DNA of 64,000 nucleotides from Rodentolepis nana (taxonomy: Eukaryota > Platyhelminthes > Cestoda > Cyclophyllidea > Hymenolepididae), in contig UZAE01012076.1 of NCBI GenBank assembly GCA_900617975.1, positions 1-64,000 on the forward strand, given 5' to 3'. The translations under genes and the position numbers were made by a program. Below the pieces are notes generated by a model. That model was given only the letters and a program-made list of their open reading frames with translations. It did no database searches and was not told the DNA's origin. Shown piece after piece: positions 25,414 to 37,778 of the stretch; positions within the stretch are counted from its first letter, which is position 1; every line of letters starts with the position of its first letter.

Positions 25414-28400
25414 TAGAAGACTGATAAAATTAATTAATTAATTAAATTAGGATATCCAGAATCTTATTTAAGTTAGAATTTTGAAATAAGGTGTTGCCCG
25501 TAAGCAAATGGTCAACGTCAAATTTATTCTTATTTTAATATTTAACCTTAAATTTTATAGGTAGGATTATGTCCATCATAGATTAAACTCGCTTATTTAT
25601 TTAGTTATTTATACTTACTTATAAAATGACAGAAATTCCAGTGAAAGAATGAACTGGAAAATAAAACGTTTAAAGCTAATTCTTCAATTGCATGGATTTT
25701 CATTTGCTATTTAAATGAAGCCAGGTACATTATGTGTTCCTGTGATTGGCTGTCTAACATTTCCTAGTCTGCTGTAGTAAATTTAAAGTGTAGTTAAATT
25801 TTGCTGTCTTAAATAATTATCAGAACTGCTGCCGACAGTTTCCAGGACAGATAAGTATATATATAAGCACGCCCAAATCTTCACCTTTACTAACATCTCA
25901 CGTGGTCCACAGTATTGCTGACACATTAGGGGTTTGTTTAAATAAACTCCAACTACTGCAGCTTCCTTTCCATTAAACTGTCAAGTATTCATTAAGCTGA
26001 CTCTTTCAATTCTGTAAGACAGTAGCGCGTCTTACTTATAAAAGCACTGTACTATCTACCTTACGGTCTGAAGGCTAAATTAAAACGTTCAAATCACCCT
26101 ATCAAAGGTACTTAGGAAAAATGTCTATTTGATTCTCAACAAATTGCTAGTCAAATTCGGTCAAAAATAAACCTCTATGACACAAAACATAACTGAACTC
26201 CAGAATTCTTTACGCGATCTATAGCCGTTTTATCGTAAAATAACAAATGAAGACGAATGAAAGCCAAAATGGTCCAATCAAGAATGAATTAGAGGGAAAT
26301 AGAAGAATGGAGACAAGTTAGCGTGTCAAAAATCTTGAATGACTCACATTATAATATCCAAACAACTAAATTGAACTCAAATGTCGTGTCTTTATTTCTT
26401 TTATTCAAGGCATATTCATGTCCAAAATATGAATTGACCGTTGGGTATTTAATCCAATATGAATAATCCGTTATGTAAATTTAAATAATTCGACCATGAA
26501 GCTGTAATCATAGCGGAACTCACAAGTGCTCAGTCAAAATGAAGTCTCGAGTTTTTTCTTCTTCGTTCAACACTTATTCAGATTGTTCAACTGGTTATAA
26601 TTCCGAGTATAACGATTCATGTTTCTATTAATCAAATAAAGTGTTAAATTGATGAAAGAAATGAAGGATCGGTTAACCTATCGATATTTCAATTGCTGAA
26701 AATCTGATTTGATATTAAAGTACCTTAAAGATGGCTCATAAGTTATGTGAAATTCGTTATTATAATTCTGTAAAAATTTTTAGTATCTTATATTTTATAT
26801 TTAATACATGGTTTCACGGTTTAATTAGCACGCTCCATGTGTAATAAATTGTCTTACTCATTTATGCATGTGATCAAAGAACGGAAATAAATATTCCATT
26901 AGGTACCCCGATCCGGCTAATTCTGGTTCATGCTAAATTTATAAATTGGTAACTTCTTGTTTGAATCTGACACTTTAAATCTCTTTAAATCACTACTACT
27001 ACGTCGAAATCCAAAATTATTGCCATTGCTATAAAAAAACTTTGATAATTTTCTCGAGGTTAAAATAAATATTCAAGGCGCATACTAATTGTCAAAATCA
27101 TTTGGATGGTTCTTATCCAATAATATTCGATAATTTCGACAGCTATTGTGGAGTCAAATTGTACTGAAACAATGCTCAGTTGGGATATCATCGAATAATT
27201 ACAAATTTTCAATTTTATTTAAGTGATGTTTTTCGTTGCGATAAGCTATTGAGGAAACTATCCAGCATAATCTGTCGAATGAAGTGGCATTTAGAGAGAC
27301 GCTGTTCTTTCTCTTAAAAATCTTATGGCACCTTGGTTTCCATATCGTGCAACGCTCTTTACTACAAATGAGTTAATTGATACTATTTAAATAATAATAA
27401 TAATAATAAAATGAAAATCCATATTTTATTTTCCCGAAATTTGAAATGCAGTCGTAAGATTCTTGAGAAGTGCCGAATTGATCGATTAGTTGTAAGCACA
27501 CGACTTTTGGAGCACTTTTCATGTTGGGAAGCTGGGAAGCTCCTATGAAGACGACTTCAGTCAACCTTACTACCTGATGCTTCTGAAACTAGGACGAAAT
27601 TGGCTTATTCTAATTGAATGGATCTCAATCCCAGTATACCAATAGGAATACTTAATAGGCAAAAATGAAGTTCTAAGGCAATAATGCATTTTGACAAGAG
27701 CCTTTTTAACCTCTAAACGCACTTCTTCAAGCGGGTTGTATGCTAATCAATGAACCTTAAGCAGTGAACAGGAGAAACCAGTTAACAGCACATATTTACT
27801 CTCCACCTCCATCTCCCTCCATCTCCCTCGTGCGCGCATACTCCTCCACATCCTCTTTTTTCTCCATCATATTTTGTTTGCATTGCGTGTTTGCTTTAGT
27901 TAGCTCGTTTTTGAGCAGCACTCCGGGTTAACTGCGAGACAAACACCAAGTTGTGGTCGAAGCAGTGGAATATAAATAATACTGATATGTATTTATTTAT
28001 TTATTTGCAAGTCACTTCGCTACCCTCGGGGCCAGCAAATTTATGGGTTTAATTAAATTAAGCCCTATTACATTCAATTTTCCCGGATCATATGTATTTG
28101 AATATGAATATATTTATATACTTTTTAATTAAGAAAATGTATCGCCTTATTTCCCGATAAAGGTGCCTATACGAAATGAAGCACCTGCTTATTGCTAACC
28201 ATAAGAGTTCAGATATATTGAAAAAGCGAAGAAATATTAACATGAATATTTTAAAAAATAACGCAAAGAAATCGGAACTAACAGTGGTAAATACAGTGTG
28301 TCGATTTAAAACTCGAAACCACTTCTCCGAGGCCCCTCAATATAAATTAAGTTACCTTTTTAATCAAGGCTTGTTAAATTTCCTACCAAAATAAATCTAC

Positions 28401-29817
28401 ATTTTAGTCTTGCGGTGGAAGGGTGTTTTATCAGTGGTTTCGAAATACATCTTCAAGCACAAAATTAGTTAGTAAACCTACACGAGAAACCAGGTTTGCA
28501 GAACATAGAACACATGTCCGTGAACGAATTCAATTGAATGAATCGAAATTATTATGGAGGCTAATTATGAACTTAAAAAAATTAAACTGACATTTCTAGC
28601 CACCCATATCGCCATATCTGTTGCGTGAACACACTGGCAAATGAAAGAGGCTGTTCCCATTAGCTAACCAAATCAGATGTGCTTGAATATGGGATGATAG
28701 AAGTTAGGAAATAAAGACATTAGGACAAATTTATTAGTATCATCGAATTCTGGATTCATGAATATGTCTAATCTTTTTTGCCAATTGGGAGAGTTCACCA
28801 TTTTATACTTTTACAGTGGAAAGTTCATTTTTGTTGGTTAATCGCCAACTTGAGGGAAAGTTGTCTTCTAATAGTTGAGATTTTATTGAAAACCAATTTT
28901 AATAAATTGCTATTCTTCTATTTTCTCAGCTCAGAGCAGCCAGTTTATTTAAAATAAGTCAATTTTTTACTTCACAAACTAACCTACACATATTTGAAGG
29001 TGAAGTGATAAATTTAAAAACGGGAGACTCTACAAAATCGTGTTGTATACAAAATTCTTACAGAATCGCCAGCTTTGATCTTTAGAATGAAGTTTGAGAC
29101 CTTGAGCTAAATTACCATGCATTTAAATAACCTCATTACAAAGTTAGATTTGGCCAATATTAGCTGGCAAAATGTTGCCATTTTTTGGCGTTCCTAGCAG
29201 AGTTGTATTATCTCCCGAAAGTAAATAACATAAAATATTCTTTCAACATTTAATGATATTTCTTTTTGAAAGCACAAAAAATAATGCGAACTCAATGATA
29301 TTTCGAACATTTTTTTTATAATATTACAGATTACGTCGTATCTGCGTATTTTTAAACCAAATGACAATTTAATTTCTTTCATTTGCATTTTCTTCATATT
29401 TCATTATTCCCATTTCAAAATCAATAAATTCGAAATAAATTAGATAAATCTGGTTCTGATAGGGTCATTGTGGTCGCTTTAAGGCCATATGGCTTGTGAT
29501 AGTCAGTGGCCACACACATTGCGCAAATATATTTGTCCTCTAAAGTGAGGCTGGACGCAACACCCTCAAAAAATATACTCATCTGGGTTAATTAACTCAC
29601 GTATAAAAAAGCCGCACTTTCAACGGCCTATGAGCTGAGCGATGATTTAATTAATTCAATTTTGAACTCCATCAAAAATAGCAGGTTTTCAAGTCAAAAG
29701 GCCAGGATTTTAAACCCGCATTTCTCGCCCAGCTGTTTGCTGATTATAAGTTGACTTTACAAAACGAGGCTGAAAAGTTAAATTCAACCAATACTGTTTG
29801 CTCTCTCATTTCATAAG

Positions 29818-30120
29818 GTCAAGCGAGAATAAATCAACCTCCTCAAGACGCGGCGGTTTTGGAGGGAGAAGATGCTTTATTTTTTTGTGGAGTGGAAGGG
29901 AGTCCAGAACCAATTGTCAAATTCCTTCTTGATGGTCAATCCGGGAAACTTTCGGGAGAAACGGGAAAAGTTATTCCACTTGATGGAGGTGGTGGAAGTC
30001 TACTAAGATTGTTCAAAGTATCTACACGACAGAATGGTATCAAGGTTGAATGCTTCGCCAGCAATCACGTTGGAAATGATAAAGCTTCGGCCGAGTTAAA
30101 AGTGTACAAATATTCTGATC
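29818..30120 (+). CDS. LAR: LAR-type gene, exon 2: Ig domain 1
   Basis: Enters in phase 1 after cataag and leaves in phase 1 at c|GTAAGC. It encodes residues 43-143 counted from leader 1a: a complete Ig domain with cysteines in LFFCGVEG and VECFAS, and the LAR-like strand GGSLLRLF. Odd points: the core Trp that normally follows the first Cys is Phe here (VKFLLDG), and the Lys-rich loop that binds heparan sulfate in known LAR Ig1 domains is replaced by DGQSGKLSG. The exon ends with KVYKYSD, matching the LAR linker into Ig2. Confidence 0.88.
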
Positions 30121-31268
30121 GTAAGCTTTATTGTTTTCAATATTGATATATTAATCTGCCCTTTATCCATAGTGATTGAACTTGCTATTGATTCAAAATT
30201 GTATTATCATTTTATAATAGTTAATGTTTAGTCAGACAAGGTGACACGTTTGGCAAGGAAAAGTCAATCATACCTAAGTCAAAATGGAACTTTATTATTT
30301 TGTTTACCAATGGGGTTCTCAGCTACCGCACTATTCCTTTAACACTGTCACTTGTCAGGTATCAAAGCTCCAGTTCAGTCATAACATTCATTAGGAGTGC
30401 ATCTTATCTTCATAAAGAATTATCAACCATACCTCCGTGAACTAACTAAGTGTTACCTTCGAAGAATATCTATTAATAAATTCGTATCCTTTTAGGTCAA
30501 ATCATGTGTCAACTATGAGAAGACCATCCTTATCAAGTATTTAAGCGCTAAAAATTAATGGTTTTTAGATATTATACAATGTGGCTATTCTCAAGATGAA
30601 AAGGTCTACATTTAAGCAAACACCTCATCAGAACATCTAATTTGACATGTTTTATTATTTTATCAGTAGAATTAACCCACTCAAAAGTGCATTGTTTACG
30701 TAATTTAAGAAATGGATTAAGTTTTTTATCACTTAGTTTTATTTTTTCAATTGAGAAGACTATAATTGAGTATGATTAAAATGAAAAATAAGATCGGTTG
30801 GAAATAAACAAACAAATTCCATAAATAAATAAATATTTAATTCATATTTCTCTAGTTAATTAGATCACGTTACCATCTACATTAATCTAAAAGTTTTTAA
30901 GTTCATTAGTATTTCATTCATTGGTATAATCAACACAAACTGTTAAAATTACGATTTCACATATGAAATAGCCAATAGTCCTATCTGGCGTAAAATGAAA
31001 GATCCGAAATATTCGCTTTCTGGGTCTTCAAAATTTCAAAGTTACAAAGATAAATTTACTCGATGAGTTCGTTTTCTCAAAATTTTAAACTGGATTGGTT
31101 AACTGGTGGACTCCGTCACCTCCATTTGCCAGTATGTTCGCTCGACAGATATGGGGATATGGGCAGGTAGAAAGGCAAATCATGCTACTGTAGAGCACAA
31201 AATGAACCACCAGGGTAATCTTGAATTCTTCAGTTAACTTTGTTCACGGGCATGTGTTTTCTGTTCAG

Positions 31269-31490
31269 ATGTTCCAAGTGGATTCCCAAAATTCGTGAGA
31301 CCCCCTCAAGCGCAGTCAGTGGATGCAGGCAAACGCTTGCAGCTGCAATGTGAGGCGGAAGGAACACCAGATTTGAAATTCATTTGGTTGAAAAATGAAA
31401 TTCCGATCAAATTCAATCAACAAAGACTTCAAGCTCTTGGCTACAGAGGTAGATATAGCTACGATGCTTCATATGATGGTTCAAACATTG
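31269..31490 (+). CDS. LAR: LAR-type gene, exon 3: Ig domain 2, first part
   Basis: Phase 1 in, after ctgttcag, and phase 1 out, at g|GTGAGT. Residues 144-217. It opens with the hallmark linker HVPSGFPKFV, then the first half of Ig2: cysteine in LQLQCEAEG, core Trp in FIWLKNEIP, and a Tyr/Ser/Asp-rich loop YSYDASYDGSNI at the exon end. The break falls in the loop where vertebrate LAR-family genes insert the small meA microexon (established knowledge of the family; the position match is my inference). Confidence 0.88.
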
Positions 31491-33077
31491 GTGAGTTTGC
31501 ATTCTTCTACTAAATTTTCTAATTCGACTTTTTCATTTAATTCTTTTTGAGACTGCGCCATTTCATTTCAGCTAATCTGACCCACATTTAATTTAAAAGA
31601 GAACAATTCAATTCATAGAGAGTGTTCAATTAAGAGTTTTCTGCATGCAGATTTACTTGTATGGAAGAAACGCTACCTATTCCAGCTGAGATTTCTAAAT
31701 ATTTGAAATCGTATTCAGAAGGCCTCAATTTCAGCAAACTTTGAACTCTCTGGAATTGTATATGGACAAGAGTAGTTCTAAGCTTCGTTTCAGCTAAAAA
31801 TATGCTTCCGAAATTCTGCTCAGCATAATTTAAGCAGACATCCCATCAGGAAAATTGTTTTTTTCTATAACAATCTGTTCCAAACTTAATTGACTGCAGC
31901 CAAAAAAGTTGCTTAATTTTTTCAACGCATATTTCGCTCTAGAATGAGAAAGGCCTTGTACAGCAAACTGTCTGATCTCATTGAGAACCCAGACGTAACA
32001 TTTGTAACATGTTCCTCAGAACGTTCTTCCCTCAATCAGACTGAAATATTCAATTACTCGAACTGAGAGCTCGAATGTTGAGCCTTTAATTTATATCAGT
32101 CAAATTGCTGCAAAAGTAAATCCTTTGCTTTAGTGATGACGATATAAGTGAAATCCGTTGTAATTACGACAATTAAGATCATTCGAAATATACGAAAATG
32201 GGTATTCCCGCTCTACGATGGTGAAATTCAGAGATTAACTTGATGTGGAGATATTGGGGTGCATCTTATGGTTGGAAAGAGGCAGTGTTTGGAGAAACGG
32301 TTCCAGTCTCAAAAATCACATCTCTACTCCTTGAAACCCAATGCATTCAAATTATAGGGTTGCTTGAATTCCCATGAAATAATGTCACATTTTTGTCGAA
32401 CATGTGGAGAATAACTAAAATCGCGAATCCTTCGGATCAACCCTCCCTACAATTTCCCTCAATTAAGCCCTTTATGCTCTTCAGTCACTTATTATTATTA
32501 TTATTATAAAATTACCTCCTTCATAAAATTTTTTGTCATTACAAGGTGGGGATAGTATTCCCCGTTAAGAAAAGTAGAAGGCCATTTTTTCGAGAAGTCA
32601 AATTAATCAATGTGTCATGGTGAAGCTTTTGATAAATTGCACTAACATTGACAACTAAGTGCACACACGCACGCGCGCGCTCAATGTTACCACCGCATGG
32701 GCGTCCTGAACACTGACGCATAAGAAGAGTTTGAACCTGATCACATTCACTCCACGTGCAATTACTTAGTGTGTTCAAGCATCAATCTTGAGAAATAATT
32801 GAATGCACTTTCGATTAACTTTATGCAATGCTGATTATGCTGTGAGAATGTAAATTAAAAAGCGCATTAGAATATAAACTTGAATATACCATTTTTATGG
32901 CACAATATACATGGCGAATTTTCGATTAATTGAATTATATAGAATTTTGCGGTTTAAAATGGTTATAATAAATTAAAATGGCGCCAATTGCATTAGTGAG
33001 ATTCTGGCAAATCTAACAATTGTTATTTGCAAGTATTTTTTTCCCAACTATTTAATCTTTACCGGAATTCATTTTAG

Positions 33078-33194
33078 CTCAACAACCTCTTGACTTCGAG
33101 AATGTCAGCCCTTCCGATGATGCCAATTACGAGTGCCTCGTGTGGAATAAGTTTGGATCCATTTTGAGTTCAAAAGTTCATGTGACTGTGAAAG
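33078..33194 (+). CDS. LAR: LAR-type gene, exon 4: Ig domain 2, second part
   Basis: Phase 1 in, after cattttag, and phase 1 out, at g|GTAAGA. Residues 218-256. It supplies the second half of Ig2: SDDANYECLVWNKFG with the second cysteine, then the G strand SSKVHVTVK. The short separate exon is consistent with the split Ig2 of LAR genes. The donor is in phase both with exon 5 and, in principle, with the first exon of the candidate nested unit at 35401. Confidence 0.87.
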
Positions 33195-35400
33195 GTAAGA
33201 CTTTGTTATTGTGTATGGTTTCAATTATAATAAGGCGCATTGCTAGTTAAAATCAAGCGAGATCTACTGCTTACTATATAATTTCGCAAATTTTAAGATT
33301 TAGCTAATCGAATAATAGAACATAAAATCTCGAAAATATTTAACTCCACCTGTATCTAGTGCGATCTTTTATATTTTTAATATATTTTTAACTTTCTAAT
33401 ATGACTTTCGATATCGGCCCATGAGGCTATTAAAATATCAGAACGTAGGGAGTAAGTAGTTGATTTAAAAAAACTGCTGAAGTAGGGCTAGGAATGGCAC
33501 AATTGCTAAAGTTGTGTTTCAATTTCAATCTGTTAGCCAATAGCTGCGTAAAAATTCCCCAAATTCTTAAGCTTGGACCTTTAGGCAGAATATTTTCGCA
33601 CAAAAAACACCCGAAAAGGGGACGAAATTCACTTTTGGTTGAACCGCCTTAAGAGTTAATTAAATTAAACGTAGGGAAGTCCATCTTCGAATATTCAATA
33701 CATTAATTGTGAAGTTGGAAGGAAATTTAAATGTCAGTCTTGAATGCAATTTTATAAATTTATTGACACTTTGTTGTCATCTTCAACGACTAACTAAAAT
33801 GATCTCTTCAGGCATTCGTTGAAGTGGAATTCGAAAATCTTTTGACTGATTTAGTTGAGTAATCCTTGTTAGAAGTTCAAATATTACATTTGTTTTAAAA
33901 CTAAGGGAAGTACTAATTTTATCCACAGAATTGGAAGTAATTAGGTTCTAAATAATAGAATCGCATTTTCCGTCAAAACACCATTTGCATCCAAATTGGA
34001 ATGTCGATGGCAATGGTAAAGTGTATATTGTCGTTGTCTCACTTCTATTAGTATGTATCCTGCGTAATATTTTGCCAAATTTGTTGAATTGCAAGACCAT
34101 GGTCAATATATTCACATCCCAAAAATGAATCTCCATTTGTAAGATCTAAATTATTAGGATAGCTGACATAATAAATCAAAGAGATTCAATATTAATACTA
34201 TTCTAAAAGCTTCCAAAGAGAATACATCGGCTCTAGATCGCGCAGTAAAAATTATTTTAATATTACAGTCGTGGAGGACTACTCCAAACGACTGAGAGAC
34301 GGGTCAAGCCAATATCTAAGTGCTAAATATTTCGTAGAATGTTACTAGACAGAAATAACACCCATCACCTTTAATTATCGTTTGAGTCACTTAACGAGAA
34401 ATTGGTAAACAAGTGCAAACATAGTTGTCAGTGTATTCTATTCTTGTGTCTTCCACTGCGAAGTTCAATCGACAGTATGGTTGATTTGTGGAAGAATTGG
34501 CGTCCCGTTCAATCACTCAGAAGATAATCAGGATATGTATTCGTTAAGATATGTCATCTTTTATTCAAGCGAAAAAGGCGATAATTGCGATATCCTTATT
34601 ATTTGGAGACCCTTAATGCATTATTAATTAAGGCCAAGCAGTGACATCCGTTACGTTCCTTAATTTGGGCGATCACGACAAATAGCATTACCTTCAGTTG
34701 CCTTTTCCTCTCCCTCTCACTAGTGACTTCTAAAGTGAGTCTAATAAAAAAGTGATCAATCGGATAAAAATAAGTATTCTAAGATGAGGACAGAAAAAAA
34801 TTAGAAACCACCGGCACACGATGAAGTGAATGTTACTGATTAGCACCAACTAGGGCTGAATGTCCATATTAGGAGAGGCTTAAATTTTGAGAGGTAGGCA
34901 AATTATAACAAGTTTGGGTAACTTGGAGGCTTCGTAATGTACACGGGTCACAAGGTTAAAGGGTGCATAACTCAGTTTCCACTTATTCTCATTGTTGCTC
35001 CTTAAACGTGAGGTATGAAATTACAATAGGAAACGTATTATCAACTGCTAATAGAAGATTAATTTATTGGAAAGGAATGAAGTTGTAGAAAACCTTCAAT
35101 TTACACCAAAATAGGTGAAATTGATAAGTAATTCAAAAACGTACACAAATAGGAAATTTTAAAATCAAATCATATTCCACCAAGTAATAGTTATCTTCAT
35201 TTCCTTCCAAGCTTCGATGAAAACGATTCATCTGCCTTTTCTTCGTACAACAAGATATGAAGTACTGCGAGTCGAACAGTACTATAACCCAGGAAACTCT
35301 TTAATTTCCATGTTCTCATAAAAGTGGAACTACTGGTCAGCATCATAAAGTCCATTTTTGTTGTTAGTTGAAAATGATCACGAAAAAACAGTACTTTTAG

Positions 35401-37122
35401 CAATTGATAAATGGGTGTGGATAGGGGAAGATTCTGTGAGCAACGTCAAGATGTCAAAAAGTTTTACTTTGTTCGATTTTGGACTCCGCCTGTACAATAT
35501 TTACTAAATTGACAATTAATGTTTCAAAATGTAAACCCCACAATTTGTTCCCTGGATTGTACAAAGTTTATCAGCCATGCTTAGTGCTTATCACGAAGGA
35601 CCCATCATGAGATTTCATCTTATTTTTTCTTGCTATGACCGTGGTGACATCAATTTCGTAGTTGTAGTTCATCGGCTCACAGTTTACGAAAGGTAGAGAT
35701 GACGCATTCAAAGATACTTATTTGATTGAGCTCTTGGATTGATGTATTTTTACACTAATCAGATCCTGCTTTTCTGTTCATTTCCATCTTTGCTTTTTGT
35801 GCTTCCTCGAAAGATATGATACACCTTCAATCCACGAATGGCTTGAGGAGACAGATGATGATTTTTGGATTAGTGAAGATGTAAAACCATTGCCTTTCAA
35901 ATGCACTCCAGGTGGTATTTAGTTAATATATTCTTTTTTACATCAAAATTAGTGCCAATCTCATATATTGCTGTTTTGAATATTACTGAAACTAGAGTAA
36001 AATGTAGAACAGAGGTAGGTATTAGTATTCGAAGTAAATTGCTAGAATAGTGATATTATATCTTAATGAAATTAATACTAAATTCAATTTTAAAAGAGCA
36101 AAATGTTTGTTGGCCATAAGAATTCAAGACAACCTCACTAAGGCAAGTGTGGAAATTTACTTGACAATAATTGTGAAGAATGCGACAAGGCAGATCAAGA
36201 GTATTCAGCAGTTCCACGTGTAGTTTAGTTAAGTCTAAATCTGAAAAGTAGTCTAGTGGACTCGCCATTATAGTAATTTTCCAGTCAATTATTTTCTATC
36301 AATAGTAATAGCGGTAGCTTATTTGCAGTAGCAAATGTTTTGAAGTTCTATTGCCGCTGTTCGATTTTCAAGATATTAAGAAAGCAGTCGACTGGCATTG
36401 TGAAACAGTTCTTACCTGTATCGATTCACTGTCTACTCCAACGATTTTAACCGAATCGCGCACATTGGAACTGTACTGGCACAGGGCCACCCACATAACG
36501 CGTCTCTTGGGTGTCCCATTGGGTCAAATTGTGGACTCAATTGGCGCCGGACAAAGATACAAATTGGGCTCTATGCTCAATAACAAAACTTTCCAACTTA
36601 TATTAGGGGAAATTTATGGCATCTACAAGGATTTGAAAGTTAGACAGTTGAAAATGAGTATGTGAAAAGCAGACTTGAAACGTTCATAACTTCTGTTAAA
36701 TGTACGCCGAATTTCCTCGCATGCCTTGGCTCCATTGTGAATGACAAGGGCAGCTGATGACATAAGACTTAATATCATGAAGACCAAAAGACGGCTAGTG
36801 ATAGCCATAGCGGTTATTATGCCAAGAACAAACAGTAAAACTGCATGACACATTCAACAAAAAAATTCTTCAATGTGATTTGTTTTCCATTGTCTCATTT
36901 GTCTGAAGTTGTCCAAAAGGTAGCTCGGTAGGTAATACTTGATTTGTACAGCGGGACTCTGAGAAATCTCGAAGGCCAAGTGTAAACTGAAAAACGGTAC
37001 AATCGCTGTAAGTTTTCTGAGTTCACAATTACCGAAATCTAAAGCTTCTCACACAAAGGTTGACAGGGAACCTCGATCCAGAAGTGGAGCAGATATTCAA
37101 TGTGAATGATAGTGCGACTTAA
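35401..37122 (+). CDS. Candidate nested multi-exon gene in LAR intron 4, unidentified product
   Basis: Five short + strand exons join without frame conflict: 35401-35491, 35567-35692, 35814-35911, 36346-36657 and 37022-37122, with phases 2, 2, 1 and 1 at the four junctions. The introns are small (75, 121, 434 and 364 bp); the first has a ttactaa branch-like motif. Readable text includes DKWVWIGEDSVS, IMRFHLIFSCYDRGD, HEWLEETDDDFW, ELYWHRATHITRLLGVPL and NLDPEVEQIF, then TAA at 37120. No signal peptide or domain was recognised. GVPL...GQRYKLGSML faintly recalls the exonuclease-polymerase linker of family B DNA polymerases, which is not enough for a call. The 5' end is missing; an ATG at 35217 with a weak donor at 35245 is one option. 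Splice sites were picked by eye, some are weak, and comparable open stretches arise by chance in this DNA. Confidence 0.4.
36623..36853 (-). CDS. Hydrophobic reverse-strand open frame, doubtful
   Basis: An ATG at 36853 opens 76 codons with two hydrophobic segments near the N-terminus (MCHAVLLFVLGIITAMA and LLVFMILSLMSSAALVI) and a charged stretch (EEIRRTFNRSYERF). It lies mostly within the third nested intron on the other strand and overlaps the end of nested exon 36346-36657. It could be a membrane-protein exon or chance. No family recognised. Confidence 0.15.
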   Translation of the reverse strand: MCHAVLLFVLGIITAMAITSRLLVFMILSLMSSAALVIHNGAKACEEIRRTFNRSYERFKSAFHILIFNCLTFKSL

Positions 37123-37514
37123 AAGCAGAATCCTAAAAAGTAATCCATCTTTCACTCACTGGAACATAAAATACATCTAAAAGGTGTGAAAAATGTAAGG
37201 GAGTGCACGGGTGAATAGACAATGGCCGGAACACAGACATTCCAAAAAATTATAGAATTTCATGACCATTGATTGGCTACACAATGCCTAATTGAAAAGA
37301 GGATGGTGACGAAAACATTTGGAATCATGCCATCTCTGATATTGATTAAATCGTTCCTATTTGTTCATTTGCTTTCCACTATTATTTATGATTAAACTGG
37401 TACTCATAAATGGAACTCAATGAAGATATTCGCCACATACCAACTATTATTTGAATATAAATTGACATATTTACTTATTTCTAATATGTGTTTCATTTCA
37501 TCGTTGCAATCCAG

Positions 37515-37778
37515 ATACGTTCTATCCACCAACTATTATCGAGCAGCAAGACAAAGTTGAGGTACGTCCTGGAAAGGGCGCCAACTTGACTTGCACTGCA
37601 ACGGGAAATCCAAAACCCCAAGTGAAGTGGCTCACGGACCAAGAGAAGCCGTTGACCGAGGCTGTCGACTGGAAGGCCATTCTATTTTTGATTGATGTCA
37701 CAGAACCTCGAGATTATATCTGCGTTGCCAATAATAGTCTTGGACGCGTTCAACACCTTGTTAGAGTTGAAATTATCG
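37515..37778 (+). CDS. LAR: LAR-type gene, exon 5: Ig domain 3
   Basis: Phase 1 in, after caatccag, and phase 1 out, at g|GTAAGA. Residues 257-344. A complete Ig domain: PPTIIEQ start, first cysteine in ANLTCTATGNPKP, core Trp in QVKWLTD, second cysteine in DYICVANNSLG and closing strand LVRVEII. The motif GNPKPQVKW and YxCVAxN match LAR Ig3. Two N-glycosylation sequons are visible (NLT, NNS). It is shorter than Ig1 because strands C' to E are compact, as is usual for Ig3 of this family. Confidence 0.9.

Larger units (their letters stand above)
21278..29817 (+). other. Intron 1 (8.5 kb from exon 1a; contains exon 1b)
   Basis: Runs from GTGAGT to ...cataag. Contains alternative leader exon 1b (25036-25150) and a GA-rich run at 25381-25413, with AAT-type microsatellites near 27389 and 27985. 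Open frames at 22877-23131, 24516-24716, 27373-27564 and 28176-28394 show no family pattern and are left unannotated. The CT-rich patch at 27800-27875 is low complexity. Confidence 0.6.
33195..37514 (+). other. Intron 4 (4.3 kb), with a candidate nested gene
   Basis: Host intron between the two halves flanking Ig3. It contains the + strand exon series at 35401-37122 and a hydrophobic reverse-strand open frame at 36623-36853. The part 33195-35400 shows no supported feature; a possible small exon-like stretch starts after ttacag at 34269 (VEDYSKRLRDGSS) but lacks a good donor. Confidence 0.5.

Noticed and set aside
27373..27564. Reverse-strand open frame with protein-like text
   Set aside because: The opposite strand over the same bases reads equally protein-like, showing that such impressions arise by chance here.
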